Origin: Planctomycetota bacterium
Lineage (GTDB): Bacteria > Planctomycetota > Planctomycetia > Pirellulales > PNKZ01
Assembly (NCBI GenBank): GCA_018242585.1
Contig: JAFEBQ010000011.1
Span: 674 to 63,742, forward strand
Length of the DNA stretch: 63,069 bases
Direction of reading: 5' to 3'
Shown here: one piece after another, positions 34,274-42,433 of the stretch
Layout of the letters: every line of letters starts with the position of its first letter
Numbering within the stretch: position 1 is the first letter of the stretch
Notes under the pieces: generated by a model
The model's database searches: none
Seen by the model: only the letters and a program-made list of their open reading frames with translations
Told to the model about the DNA's origin: nothing
Program-made: the position numbers and the translations under genes

Positions 34274-35590
34274 GTGAAGACTTTCCTCTACATTTCGCTG
34301 GCCTTCGACGTGCTGCTGATCATCGTGTTGGCGGCCATGGGGCGGGTGCCGCTGCGCTATAACTTGCGCAACTTGGTTGTGCGCTGGCGGACGACGCTGC
34401 TCACCGCCATGGCCTTCACGCTGGTCGTGTCGTTGATGACCGTCATGCTGGCGTTCGTCAACGGCATGCAACAGATGACCGAGCAAAGCGGCCATCCCGA
34501 CAATGTGATCGTTCTGTCCGATGGCGCGACCGACGAAGTGTTCAGCAACCTGGGCTTTGCCGATTCGAGCGACATCGAGCGTCAGCCCGGCGTCCGCCGC
34601 GACGAGGAAGGCCGCCCGCTGTGCAGTCGCGAGACCTACGTCGTCGTCAACCAGCCGATCGAAGGGGCCCAGCCCGGCCAACCTCAGCGGCGGTTCATTC
34701 AGGTCCGCGGCATCGAAGACCCGCAGATGGCGGGCCGCGTGCATGGTTTGCGTCTGCTTTCCGGCGGGCGCTGGTTTTCCAAGTCGGGCGTCGAACCAGC
34801 GCCGACGGACGACGCGCAACCCGGCGCGCCCTTGATTCAAGCCGTGATGGGCGAAGGCGTAGCCCGGCAATGGGGCATGGACCATCAACGCCCGCCGCTC
34901 GATGTGGGGGACGTTTTCAGCCTGGGGGGCCGGCGGTGGATCGTCAGCGGCCTGATCGCCTCGGAAGGCTCCACGTTTGGCTCCGAGGTCTGGGCCAAGC
35001 GAGCGATCATCGCCCCGATGTTCGGCAAGGAGACCTACTCGTCGATCACGTTGCGCGCCGAAAGCGAAGCCTCGGCCAAAACCCTCGCTGACGATTTGAC
35101 CGCCCGGTTCAAAAAATCGGCCGTCCAGGCCAAGACCGAGCTGGAATACTTCTCGGCTCTGGCCGAAACGAGCCGGCAGTTCCTGGTGGCGATTATCTTT
35201 GTGGCGGTGGTGATGGCGATTGGGGGCGTGTTCGGCGTGATGAACACGATGTTCGCCGCCATCAGCCAGCGGATCAAAGACATCGGCGTGCTGCGGATCA
35301 TCGGCTATGGCCGTGGGCAGATACTGATGTCGTTCCTGCTCGAATCGCTGGTATTGGCGCTCATCGGCGGAGCGATTGGCTGTCTGATCGGTTCCTTTGC
35401 CGACGGGCTGACGGCGCGCAGCATCATCAGCAGCGGCCAGGGGAGCGGCAAGTTCGTCGTGCTGCGCCTGGTGGTCGACAGCAACATCCTCGCGATCGGC
35501 ATGTTGCTGTCGCTGGACATGGGCCTGGCCGGCGGCTTGCTGCCGGCCATCTCGGCCATGCGGCTGAAGCCGCTCGACTCGGTGCGATAG
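34274..35590 (+). CDS. FtsX-type ABC permease 2
   Basis: This is a 438-residue protein from the GTG at 34274. It has one helix at about residues 4-24, a second near 45-67 (TTLLTAMAFTLVVSLMTVMLAFVNGM), a large periplasmic domain, and three C-terminal helices (FLVAIIFVAVVMAIGGVFGVMNTMFAAISQRIKDIGVLRIIGYGRGQI...). The frame is open farther upstream, but that stretch contains the intergenic repeat and no RBS. The periplasmic domain differs from permease 1, so they are distinct subunits, not a tandem copy. Last gene of the exporter operon. Confidence 0.85.
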   Translation: MKTFLYISLAFDVLLIIVLAAMGRVPLRYNLRNLVVRWRTTLLTAMAFTLVVSLMTVMLAFVNGMQQMTEQSGHPDNVIVLSDGATDEVFSNLGFADSSDIERQPGVRRDEEGRPLCSRETYVVVNQPIEGAQPGQPQRRFIQVRGIEDPQMAGRVHGLRLLSGGRWFSKSGVEPAPTDDAQPGAPLIQAVMGEGVARQWGMDHQRPPLDVGDVFSLGGRRWIVSGLIASEGSTFGSEVWAKRAIIAPMFGKETYSSITLRAESEASAKTLADDLTARFKKSAVQAKTELEYFSALAETSRQFLVAIIFVAVVMAIGGVFGVMNTMFAAISQRIKDIGVLRIIGYGRGQILMSFLLESLVLALIGGAIGCLIGSFADGLTARSIISSGQGSGKFVVLRLVVDSNILAIGMLLSLDMGLAGGLLPAISAMRLKPLDSVR

Positions 35591-35634
35591 AAGAAAACTG
35601 AGCAACTCGAAGCGAACGGTGAGACCAAGCGCCC

Positions 35635-36030
35635 CTATTCGGAAGCAGCCTGTTGTACGGCGTCCATTAAGTTGTTTTGCTCTTCAATTCGTAACATACG
35701 AATATCGCGCACTGATTGCGCAAACCATGAAAATGTTCGAGAGACGTCCATGATTGCCAATACACAACTAACCGCATTGACCTTGGCTGGGTCACCGAAG
35801 TAGACGCTTCCTTGCTGCCAGTTAAACCCGTGCTTTGTGGTCAGCAGCTTCTTAATATCGCCGTAAGCATTGTTGTATGAATCGTTGCCGTACGTCTTTC
35901 TTAAGATGTCGGTATCCAGATCAAACGCGACGGCATACATCGTGAGCTTCTCAGCAACCGGGAGTAGGGGGCGGCGCTTAGAGGGTTCAGCAGGATCGGC
36001 AATGCATGGCTCAAGAACATTGATAGACAT
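35635..36030 (-). CDS. VapD-like endoribonuclease toxin homologue
   Basis: This is a 131-residue protein. From residue 31 it reads MYAVAFDLDTDILRKTYG, then YNNAYGDIKKLLTTKHGFNWQQGSVYFGD and WFAQSVRDIRMLRIEEQNNLMD. This closely matches the VapD family (a Cas2-like ferredoxin fold; the H. influenzae and H. pylori proteins are RNases). It has an N-terminal extension of 30 residues not seen in short VapD. Start ATG has AGAGGAAA upstream. GC is visibly lower than the neighbours. No antitoxin gene is recognisable in the 130 bp upstream or on the other side. It is convergent with the exporter operon. Confidence 0.85.
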   Translation of the reverse strand: MSINVLEPCIADPAEPSKRRPLLPVAEKLTMYAVAFDLDTDILRKTYGNDSYNNAYGDIKKLLTTKHGFNWQQGSVYFGDPAKVNAVSCVLAIMDVSRTFSWFAQSVRDIRMLRIEEQNNLMDAVQQAASE

Positions 36031-36057
36031 TGCGATTTTCCTCTCTTTCACGCCGTA

Positions 36058-36086
36058 AGTATAGCCGACTTGCGGACCATTACCAA
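36058..36086 (-). promoter_or_regulatory. Predicted promoter of the VapD-like gene
   Basis: On the minus strand: -35 TTGGTA (36081-36086), 17-bp spacer, -10 TATACT (36058-36063). The leader is about 20 nt and includes the RBS. Confidence 0.5.
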
Positions 36087-36163
36087 TTCTAGTCAACAAT
36101 TGTCTAACGATTATAGGGAAAGCGACGGAGAAACTAACATCTGTTTGCTAGATGCCGGGTGCC

Positions 36164-37510
36164 CTATTTCCCCGGCGAGGCGACGAACTTCACTAACTGC
36201 TTGCCGTCTTCGGCGTTCCAAATGCGCACTTCGCCGTCGTAGCTGCCGCTGGCCAGTTTCTTGGTCCCTGGGTGAAAGTCGATCGTGTAGACATGATCGG
36301 TGTGGCCGCTGAAGACGCGCGGCGCCTTCTTGGCGTCGCCGGTGTCGAACATGCGGATCGTCTTATCGGCCGAGCAGCCGAACAACTGCTTTTCGTGCAG
36401 CAGCACCTTGAACACTTCACCGCCAAAGCCGGCGAACAGGGCCGCTTGTTTGGCGTCGTCGGTGCTCCAGGCGTGAATCTTCCGATCGCCGCCGCCCGAG
36501 TAGACCAGCTTGCTGTCCGCGCTGACCGCCACGCCGTACACCACGTCGGCGTGCGTCGAGTAGACCAACAACGCCTCGCCTTTGTCGGCGTCGAGCCACT
36601 TGGCGCTCTTGTCGCGGCTGCCTGAGGCGAGCCGGTTGGCTTCTTTGTTCCAGGCGACCGCTTGGACCCAGTCGGCGTGATCTTCCAAGACCTTCAACGG
36701 CTTACCGGTCGTCAGGTCGAACGTCCGAATCGCCCGGTCGGCGCCGCCACAGGCCAGCTTCTTGCCATCGGGCGAGACGGCCACACAGAACATCACCTCG
36801 GCGGTTGTCGTCAACGTGCGCACGCGGCGGCCGTCGGTCGTATCGTACAGCGAGACCTCGCCGGTTTGTCCCGGCGTGCCGGTGGCCGCGGCGACGACGG
36901 TGCTGCCCGGCAGGTAGGCCATGCCGTAGACTCGCTCTTCGACATCGTGGATGCGTCGCAGCAGCTTGCCGTCCGCGACGTTCCAGATGGTGATCTCGTG
37001 GTAACCGCCCACGGCCAGTTCTTTGCCATCGTTGTTAAAGGCCACGGCCGTCACCGGCAGCACGGCCCGGTACTTTTCAGGAGCCTTGGGCTGCGCGCGG
37101 CGCGGAACCATCGTGACCAGCATGGCTTGCTTGTCCGGGCCGTCGAACTTGGCCCCTTCGCTGATCCAGCGCTTGACCAACGCCACCTGGTCGGCGGGCA
37201 TGGGGTCGGCGTCCTTGGGCATCCGCTCCGCTTCGTCCTGGCTGCTGATCAGCGTCAGCAAATAGCTGTCGGCCGGCCTGCCGGCGGTGACCGACGCTTC
37301 GCCGCTCTCGCCGGCTTTGCTCAGCGCGGCAAAGGTGTGCAACTGGTAGTCCCCCTTGGGGTCCGACTGGCCGTGACAGGCCAGGCAGTTGCGCACCAGG
37401 ATCGGCGCGATGTCGTTCTTGAAGCTAACCGGCTTGTCTTCGGCCCGTGCGGCCAGCGGGGCGCACAACGCCAAGGTGAAAGCGGCCAGTCGCAGCGTCA
37501 GGCGATGCAT
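36164..37510 (-). CDS. Planctomycete-type cytochrome c fused to WD40 propeller
   Basis: This is a 448-residue exported protein with a signal peptide (1-23, ARA). The PSCyt1-type domain has haem motif C42-x2-C45-H46 (NCLACHG) and distal Met candidates near RMPKDADPMPAD. From about residue 150 it has WD40 blades (for example VTAVAFNNDGKELAVGGYHEITIWN, VYTIDFHPGTKKLASGSYDGEVRIWN). This architecture is widespread and abundant in planctomycetes. The role is unknown but presumably extracytoplasmic binding or electron transfer. It lies 64 bp downstream of the PPC-domain gene on the same strand. Confidence 0.9.
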   Translation of the reverse strand: MHRLTLRLAAFTLALCAPLAARAEDKPVSFKNDIAPILVRNCLACHGQSDPKGDYQLHTFAALSKAGESGEASVTAGRPADSYLLTLISSQDEAERMPKDADPMPADQVALVKRWISEGAKFDGPDKQAMLVTMVPRRAQPKAPEKYRAVLPVTAVAFNNDGKELAVGGYHEITIWNVADGKLLRRIHDVEERVYGMAYLPGSTVVAAATGTPGQTGEVSLYDTTDGRRVRTLTTTAEVMFCVAVSPDGKKLACGGADRAIRTFDLTTGKPLKVLEDHADWVQAVAWNKEANRLASGSRDKSAKWLDADKGEALLVYSTHADVVYGVAVSADSKLVYSGGGDRKIHAWSTDDAKQAALFAGFGGEVFKVLLHEKQLFGCSADKTIRMFDTGDAKKAPRVFSGHTDHVYTIDFHPGTKKLASGSYDGEVRIWNAEDGKQLVKFVASPGK

Positions 37511-37574
37511 GATGCAATCCTTTTACTCAGAGACGGTTCAATTTGGTGCGATGCGCTGCCGGCGTGGCCACCAG

Positions 37575-39566
37575 CTATTTCGGGCGCTTCAGTTCAATCT
37601 GTAGATCGTTCAGCACTACTTTTCGGGCGCGGCCTTGATGTTCGTACAGGCCGACCACTTCAAACGCGAGCGAATCCCTGGTTGTATCTTCGACGAGCTT
37701 GATTTCGATCGTGGCCGAGTCCTTGCCTTTGTCGATTTTAGCCTTTTTCAACTCGAACTCGTTGGGCAGGTTTCGTGCCCGCAGCTCGATCGCCCCGTCA
37801 AAGCCCGCTTTGCGCTTGGCGGTGACCTTCAACTGGGTCGGCTTCCCCAGCGGCTCGACGAGGACAGTCTTCGATTCAACATTCAATTCGACCATCGGTG
37901 GCAAGGCCGGACCAACCACATAGTACAACCCGTGCAGCAACTCGTCGGGCGGATTATCGAGCTTGCGCATCTCTTGTTGCACGGCCGCGCGTTGGGTCAC
38001 GCCCCACTGCGACTTGCCGCCATCGACCTGGGCATTGCCGATGAGATAGAAGCTATGAGCAAACAGCGTTGGCTCGTTTTGCTTCGGCTCGATGCGGATC
38101 GTCGCCGAGTCCTTTCCTTCGGGAATTCCGTCGAGCACTCGCCAGCCCGCGACCGAGCCGGCCAGGACGAACTTGATCGGGCCCTGGAAGCCATACTTGC
38201 GTTTGACCGTGACCGGCACGGCAATCAATCCATCAGCCGAAATCTGAAACACCGATTTTTCGGTGGTCAAATCAAACGATCGCTTGACAGGGCCGATCAT
38301 CACGCGATAGGCGAACTCGGCGCCGCCACGCCCGGTCAGCTCGTCAACCACCAGCCGGTAATCCCCTGACTTCGGCGCGCGAATCGCGATCAGGTAATCG
38401 GGATCGCCGCCGGCAACCTCGTCGCCCCTCGCGATCTCTTTGCCGTTCGGATCAATCAGCCGCAGCACCAGGTTCGTTGGCGTGCCAAACGACCGCGTGT
38501 TCGCATGGATTTCGATTGGCGCCTGCTCGGCCACCGTGAAGCGATACTGGTCGCGATCACGGGCCGCTTGAAAACGCCCGCTGACGCCCGTGCCATATGC
38601 GACGCGCTGGGCGTTGTCGGGCGTATTGTTCGGCTCGACTTCGACGATCTCGCGATAGCTGCTCTTGAAAGTGCGGAAGATTCCCGAGCTTTGCCCCCCG
38701 GCGCGGCGCGCGGCGCGCTGCAGCCATTGCTCGCCGGCGCCCGTGGGGGGCATTTGCAGTTCCAGGGGCGCGACGTCCGACACCTCGGGGCCGATAATGT
38801 CTACAAGTGTCTTTTTGCCCTGGATGCCAGCCAAGGGATAGCAGCTTGAGACCAACGGGAAGTCGCCGATCCGCAGGCGATAGCGAAACGCGCCGTTGCC
38901 GCTGTAACGCGAGTCGCGAATCTCGATGACGTAGTCTCCTTCCTCCTTGAAGCGGTGGGCGAATCGCGCGTCGGCCCCCAGCGACTCGTCATCGTCGGAG
39001 TAGGCCAACTCGTTGCCGCGCGCATCGAGCAGCCGGATCAAAGGATCCAGCGGCGAGCCAATCCGCCGGGCCACGGCCTCGACGCTTAGCAATTGCCCGG
39101 CCGTGGCGTGAATCCGAAAGCAGTCGGCCTGGTCGGCCGTGACAGCCCCTTCGATGGCCGACGGTGTCTTTACCGGTTGTGCCTTGGCGGGTGTCGTGTG
39201 GGCACCGTCCTTGAGAACCGTGGGAAGGTCGTCGACCATCAAGCCGATGGGGTTCGAGATCCCTTCCTGGTTGCTGACGCGAAAGGCGTAAAAGCCCAGC
39301 GGCGTCTCGGCCGGCACATCGACTTCCAACTCGACACGCGACGGGTCGGTGCCAGGGTAGCCCTGAACGACGTGTACGCGCACCAGGCAAAGGTCGTTAT
39401 GAACGATCATCGCCCCCTTCAGGTTCTGCCCGTGCAGCGTCACCTTGCGCTGGGTTCCCGGGGCGAAGCCGTGCCGTGTCAGTTCGGCCGCGCGCGGCGG
39501 CTCGGCCGATAACTGGGCCGGCAAGGCCACGAGCGCCAGGCAAAAAGCCGCAAGAACACGGACCAT
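37575..39566 (-). CDS. Exported PPC-domain (pre-peptidase C-terminal-like) protein
   Basis: This is a 663-residue protein with a signal peptide (1-21). After an Ig-like N-terminal part it has two bacterial pre-peptidase C-like beta-sandwich domains. The first is at about 150-235 (DCFRIHATAGQLLSVEAVARRIGSPLDPLIRLLDARGNELAYSDDD... YVIEIRDSRYSG). The second is at about 320-420 (DQYRFTVAEQAPIEIHANTRS... LRLIDPNGKEIARGDE). Beta-rich domains follow to the C-terminus. No protease domain is present, so it is probably a binding protein. Encoded immediately upstream of the cytochrome-WD40 gene on the same strand, likely one operon, a common planctomycete pairing. Confidence 0.82.
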   Translation of the reverse strand: MVRVLAAFCLALVALPAQLSAEPPRAAELTRHGFAPGTQRKVTLHGQNLKGAMIVHNDLCLVRVHVVQGYPGTDPSRVELEVDVPAETPLGFYAFRVSNQEGISNPIGLMVDDLPTVLKDGAHTTPAKAQPVKTPSAIEGAVTADQADCFRIHATAGQLLSVEAVARRIGSPLDPLIRLLDARGNELAYSDDDESLGADARFAHRFKEEGDYVIEIRDSRYSGNGAFRYRLRIGDFPLVSSCYPLAGIQGKKTLVDIIGPEVSDVAPLELQMPPTGAGEQWLQRAARRAGGQSSGIFRTFKSSYREIVEVEPNNTPDNAQRVAYGTGVSGRFQAARDRDQYRFTVAEQAPIEIHANTRSFGTPTNLVLRLIDPNGKEIARGDEVAGGDPDYLIAIRAPKSGDYRLVVDELTGRGGAEFAYRVMIGPVKRSFDLTTEKSVFQISADGLIAVPVTVKRKYGFQGPIKFVLAGSVAGWRVLDGIPEGKDSATIRIEPKQNEPTLFAHSFYLIGNAQVDGGKSQWGVTQRAAVQQEMRKLDNPPDELLHGLYYVVGPALPPMVELNVESKTVLVEPLGKPTQLKVTAKRKAGFDGAIELRARNLPNEFELKKAKIDKGKDSATIEIKLVEDTTRDSLAFEVVGLYEHQGRARKVVLNDLQIELKRPK

Positions 39567-40400
39567 GGCGGCAACCGTTAACCGGGTGAGCGTGCAAAGG
39601 CGGGAGGCGGTCAGGGCGGGCGCAAGACATGGCGCTGAGACATGTTTTGCTCAAATAAGACAGTAACGTCCCAGAGGCCCGATTGTCAAAACGGGACGGC
39701 CACTGGGCCGCCTCGCGGAACGAGAAGAATGTGTGTCAGGTCCGCGACACCGCGCCATCAGTTTGATTACACCGAATTCCGTTCTGAGACGCCGAATAAG
39801 CCCAGGGGGTTACATTGTGGAAAGCTGCGAGAAATGTGGCGCAATGTAATGTCGCAGCTCAGGCGTGGCAGGTATCGGCAGTCATTGGCCTGCGGCCTTT
39901 GAATGGCTCGTTTTGTCACTTTGAAGGAACTTCCAAACTAGTTTCCGGTCCAGAGAAGATTTGGAGTCAGTTGTCTTGTTTCGCTGTAAGTATCCGCAAT
40001 CAATAGTGTTGCGTCGATGTTTCCATAGGCTGGAAATTCCGCCCCGTTTACCGGATCGAAACAGTCACCGGCGGCATCTAAAGAGTGAATCACGACGCTG
40101 GTGGTAATTATTTCATGGTGTCAAGGCCAGTTTTTCAGGCCGCCACAACGCTAGCGGTTGCCTTTAGTCGAACGACGTAAAGCATTGATGTAAAATACCT
40201 TGTGGCATCCATTCCTAAGGAGAATCGCACGGGCAAAACGAATGGTTCTAAGTTCTGGCATGGTAGTTGCGATTATGACAAGCCAAGGAGTCAGACGGAA
40301 AAAAACGGCCAAACTGACAGATCGACGGTAAGGTCCGCAGGTTTGGCAGGTATGTGTCAGTTGAAGGGTCTTATACCTAGGGCAAATGAGAAAGGACCAG
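39567..40400. other. Low-GC regulatory gap upstream of the ECF sigma gene
   Basis: These 834 bases are noticeably lower in GC than most of the window and contain no convincing gene. Short frames on both strands lack RBS and family signals. The notable structure is the interlocked inverted-repeat pair at 39810-39859. The sigma gene promoter must be here, but I cannot place it with confidence. Confidence 0.5.
39810..39859. promoter_or_regulatory. Two interlocked perfect 8-bp inverted repeats (pseudoknot-like)
   Basis: TTACATTG (39810-39817) pairs with CAATGTAA (39842-39849). AGCTGCGA (39823-39830) pairs with TCGCAGCT (39852-39859). The order A-B-A'-B' is that of an H-type pseudoknot if transcribed. 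As DNA it would be two overlapping palindromic sites. The loop between A' and B' is only two bases, so folding geometry needs testing. Confidence 0.5.
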
Positions 40401-41159
40401 ATGATGCAAGTTCTAGCCGTAAATAGCGTTAAGGCGATCGCCTCGCGTCGGATCACAGGGACGGACGAACTCACATCGTCGGGAAACGTAGCAATGAAGA
40501 GCATCACGTTGGAGAAGCGTGCGGCTTCGCGTCCGGTCAGTTGGTCGGATCTGAGCGACGAAGAGCTGCTGAGCCAGTACCAGAAGTCCGGGGTTCGGCA
40601 CGCTTTCGACGAGTTGGTCCATCGCTATGAACGGGAGCTGTTCAACTACCTGCGGCGGTATTTGGGAGACGCCTCGCTGGCCGAGGACGCCTTTCAGGCC
40701 ACGTTCTTCCAAATCCACCTGAAGTGCGAACAATTTGAGGAAGGGCGTAAAGTCCGTCCTTGGCTGTATACGATTGCCACCAACCAGGCGATCGATGCCC
40801 AGCGCCGCAACAAGCGGTACCGGCTGGTGAGCCTCGATCGCCGACAAGGAACAGCGGCCGATGAAGAGGGAACCTTGCTGCAAGTGCTGCAAGGCAACGA
40901 GGCCGAGCCGACCGAGCTGCTCGACAATGACGAACGTCGGCACTGGATGCAAGACGCCGTCACCGAGTTGCCCGGTCCACTGCAAAGCGCGGTGACGTTG
41001 ATTTACTATCAGGGTTTGAAGTACCGTGAAGCAGCCGACATTCTCGGCGTGCCGGTCGGCACGGTGAAAAGCCGGCTCCACTCCGCCATTTTGAAGCTGA
41101 ACGCGTCGTGGAACAAAAGCCATTCGGCCGATGATCAGGCCCGGCCGCTCAGCAAATAG
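40401..41159 (+). CDS. ECF-family RNA polymerase sigma factor
   Basis: This is a 252-residue protein. Region 2 spans about 65-135 (HAFDELVHRYERELFNYLRRYLGDASLAEDAFQATFFQIHLK ... WLYTIATNQAIDAQRR). Region 4 spans about 180-235 (LPGPLQSAVTLIYYQGLKYREAADILGVPVGTVKSRLHSAILKL). Regions 1 and 3 are absent, as in ECF sigmas. An N-terminal extension of about 50 residues precedes region 2. AAAGGA lies 4 and 7 bases before two adjacent ATGs (40401, 40404), and either could be used. The membrane partner gene starts 9 bp after the stop and is the likely anti-sigma factor. Confidence 0.92.
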   Translation: MMQVLAVNSVKAIASRRITGTDELTSSGNVAMKSITLEKRAASRPVSWSDLSDEELLSQYQKSGVRHAFDELVHRYERELFNYLRRYLGDASLAEDAFQATFFQIHLKCEQFEEGRKVRPWLYTIATNQAIDAQRRNKRYRLVSLDRRQGTAADEEGTLLQVLQGNEAEPTELLDNDERRHWMQDAVTELPGPLQSAVTLIYYQGLKYREAADILGVPVGTVKSRLHSAILKLNASWNKSHSADDQARPLSK

Positions 41160-41168
41160 TCGCCAGCC

Positions 41169-42134
41169 ATGCATGAGCAGTTAATCGGCTACCTGCTGCA
41201 CTCACTCAAACCTGAAGAGCGGCAGGCGCTAGAAACTGAGTTGCGACGCAATCCCGACTTGCGGGCCGAACTCGAACGGCTTCGCCAGTCGATGTTCCCC
41301 GAGGACCGCGCGTCCCAGGTCGAGCCCCCGCCCGGGCTTGCCGCGCGCACCTGTAGCTTTGTCAGCGATCGGGTCGGTCCCAAGCCCGGCCAGTTCGGCT
41401 GTTCTTCCCAGTGGCGCGTGCAAGATGTCGCCATCGCGGCCGGTGTGCTGTTTGTGATCGGAATGTTGCTGTTTCCAGCTTTCGCTCGCAGCCGGTATCA
41501 CGCCCAGTTGCGTGGCTGTCGGCATAACCTGAGGGAACTCAGCCAGGCGTTGCTGCAATTCAGCGATCAACACGGCGGCTACTTTCCCGAGATTCCGGCC
41601 GAAGGAAAGCTGGCTGTGGCGGGCATTTACGCCCCCAAGCTGATCGAGTCCGGCTGGCTCGACGAACGCCACATTCATTGTCCCGCGATGAAGCGATCGA
41701 GCGAGGCTTCACTCAAGCGGCCCACGCTCGTCGACCTGAACGCGGCCAGCGGCCAGCAACTGCAAAAGCTGCAAAAACTAGTCGGCGGTAGCTACGGGTA
41801 TAGCCTGGGCTACGTGTCCGACGGTCGCTATCACCGCGTCTTGAATCGCCAGCGGAGCAGCTATGCCCTGATGGCCGACGCGCCGGCCCAGCATGCGATC
41901 GACTCGACCCTGACAGTCAGCTCGTGGCACGAGTGCCGCGGGCAGAACGTCCTATTCGAGGATGGGCACGTCGAATGGCTCACCTCGTGCCACGTGGGGG
42001 ACGACGGCGATCATATCTTTACGAACCGGCTGGGAGTGGTCGGCGCCGGCATTGGCCCCGACGACGCCGTCATCGGCGCGAGCGACGCAACCCCCATCTC
42101 GACGCCGGTGCTGCTCAAATACGAGCGGCCGTAG
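41169..42134 (+). CDS. Putative membrane anti-sigma factor fused to a DUF1559-like pseudopilin module
   Basis: This is a 321-residue protein. Residues 1-45 (YLLHSLKPEERQALETELRRNPDLRAELERLRQ) match the helical N-terminus of anti-sigma and RskA-like partners, without a zinc motif. A transmembrane helix follows at about 86-106. Directly after it comes a DUF1559-like stretch, FARSRYHAQLRGCRHNLRELSQALLQFSDQHGGYFP, comparable to the prepilin-like NLKQLGLALHNYH region. Near the C-terminus is a variant H-x-DG motif (SWHECRGQNVLFEDGHVEWL, ten residues between His and Asp). It is encoded 9 bp after the ECF sigma gene. The role as anti-sigma is inferred from position and N-terminus. Confidence 0.75.
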   Translation: MHEQLIGYLLHSLKPEERQALETELRRNPDLRAELERLRQSMFPEDRASQVEPPPGLAARTCSFVSDRVGPKPGQFGCSSQWRVQDVAIAAGVLFVIGMLLFPAFARSRYHAQLRGCRHNLRELSQALLQFSDQHGGYFPEIPAEGKLAVAGIYAPKLIESGWLDERHIHCPAMKRSSEASLKRPTLVDLNAASGQQLQKLQKLVGGSYGYSLGYVSDGRYHRVLNRQRSSYALMADAPAQHAIDSTLTVSSWHECRGQNVLFEDGHVEWLTSCHVGDDGDHIFTNRLGVVGAGIGPDDAVIGASDATPISTPVLLKYERP

Positions 42135-42433
42135 TTCCTTCTTGCGCGACTCGGCGCGGATGATGCTTTTTCGCAACACGGTGGGCCTGCCAAATGTTGC
42201 TGCGGGTCACCCGATCGAGTTACATCGCGGCGCCGCGAGTCGTTTGCTTGTCGCCGTAACTCATTGTTGCAGTGGGCTTTTTGTCGTGCGTGATGGGCTG
42301 CGAATCGTCGCTGGCATCGGCTTTGCGTTGAGCCCCTAGCGAGCGTTTCGACTGCCGCGGCGCATGACGCCCAGGGCAGTCCAAAGCGGCGTTTCATTTC
42401 AGGGCCGGACGACGACACCCAGGAACGGCAACG

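Noticed and set aside
36031..36163. An antitoxin gene upstream of the VapD homologue
   Set aside because: No frame of suitable length or RBS on either strand.
40202..40426. Short frame before the ECF sigma gene
   Set aside because: No RBS, no similarity, and it overlaps the true sigma start.
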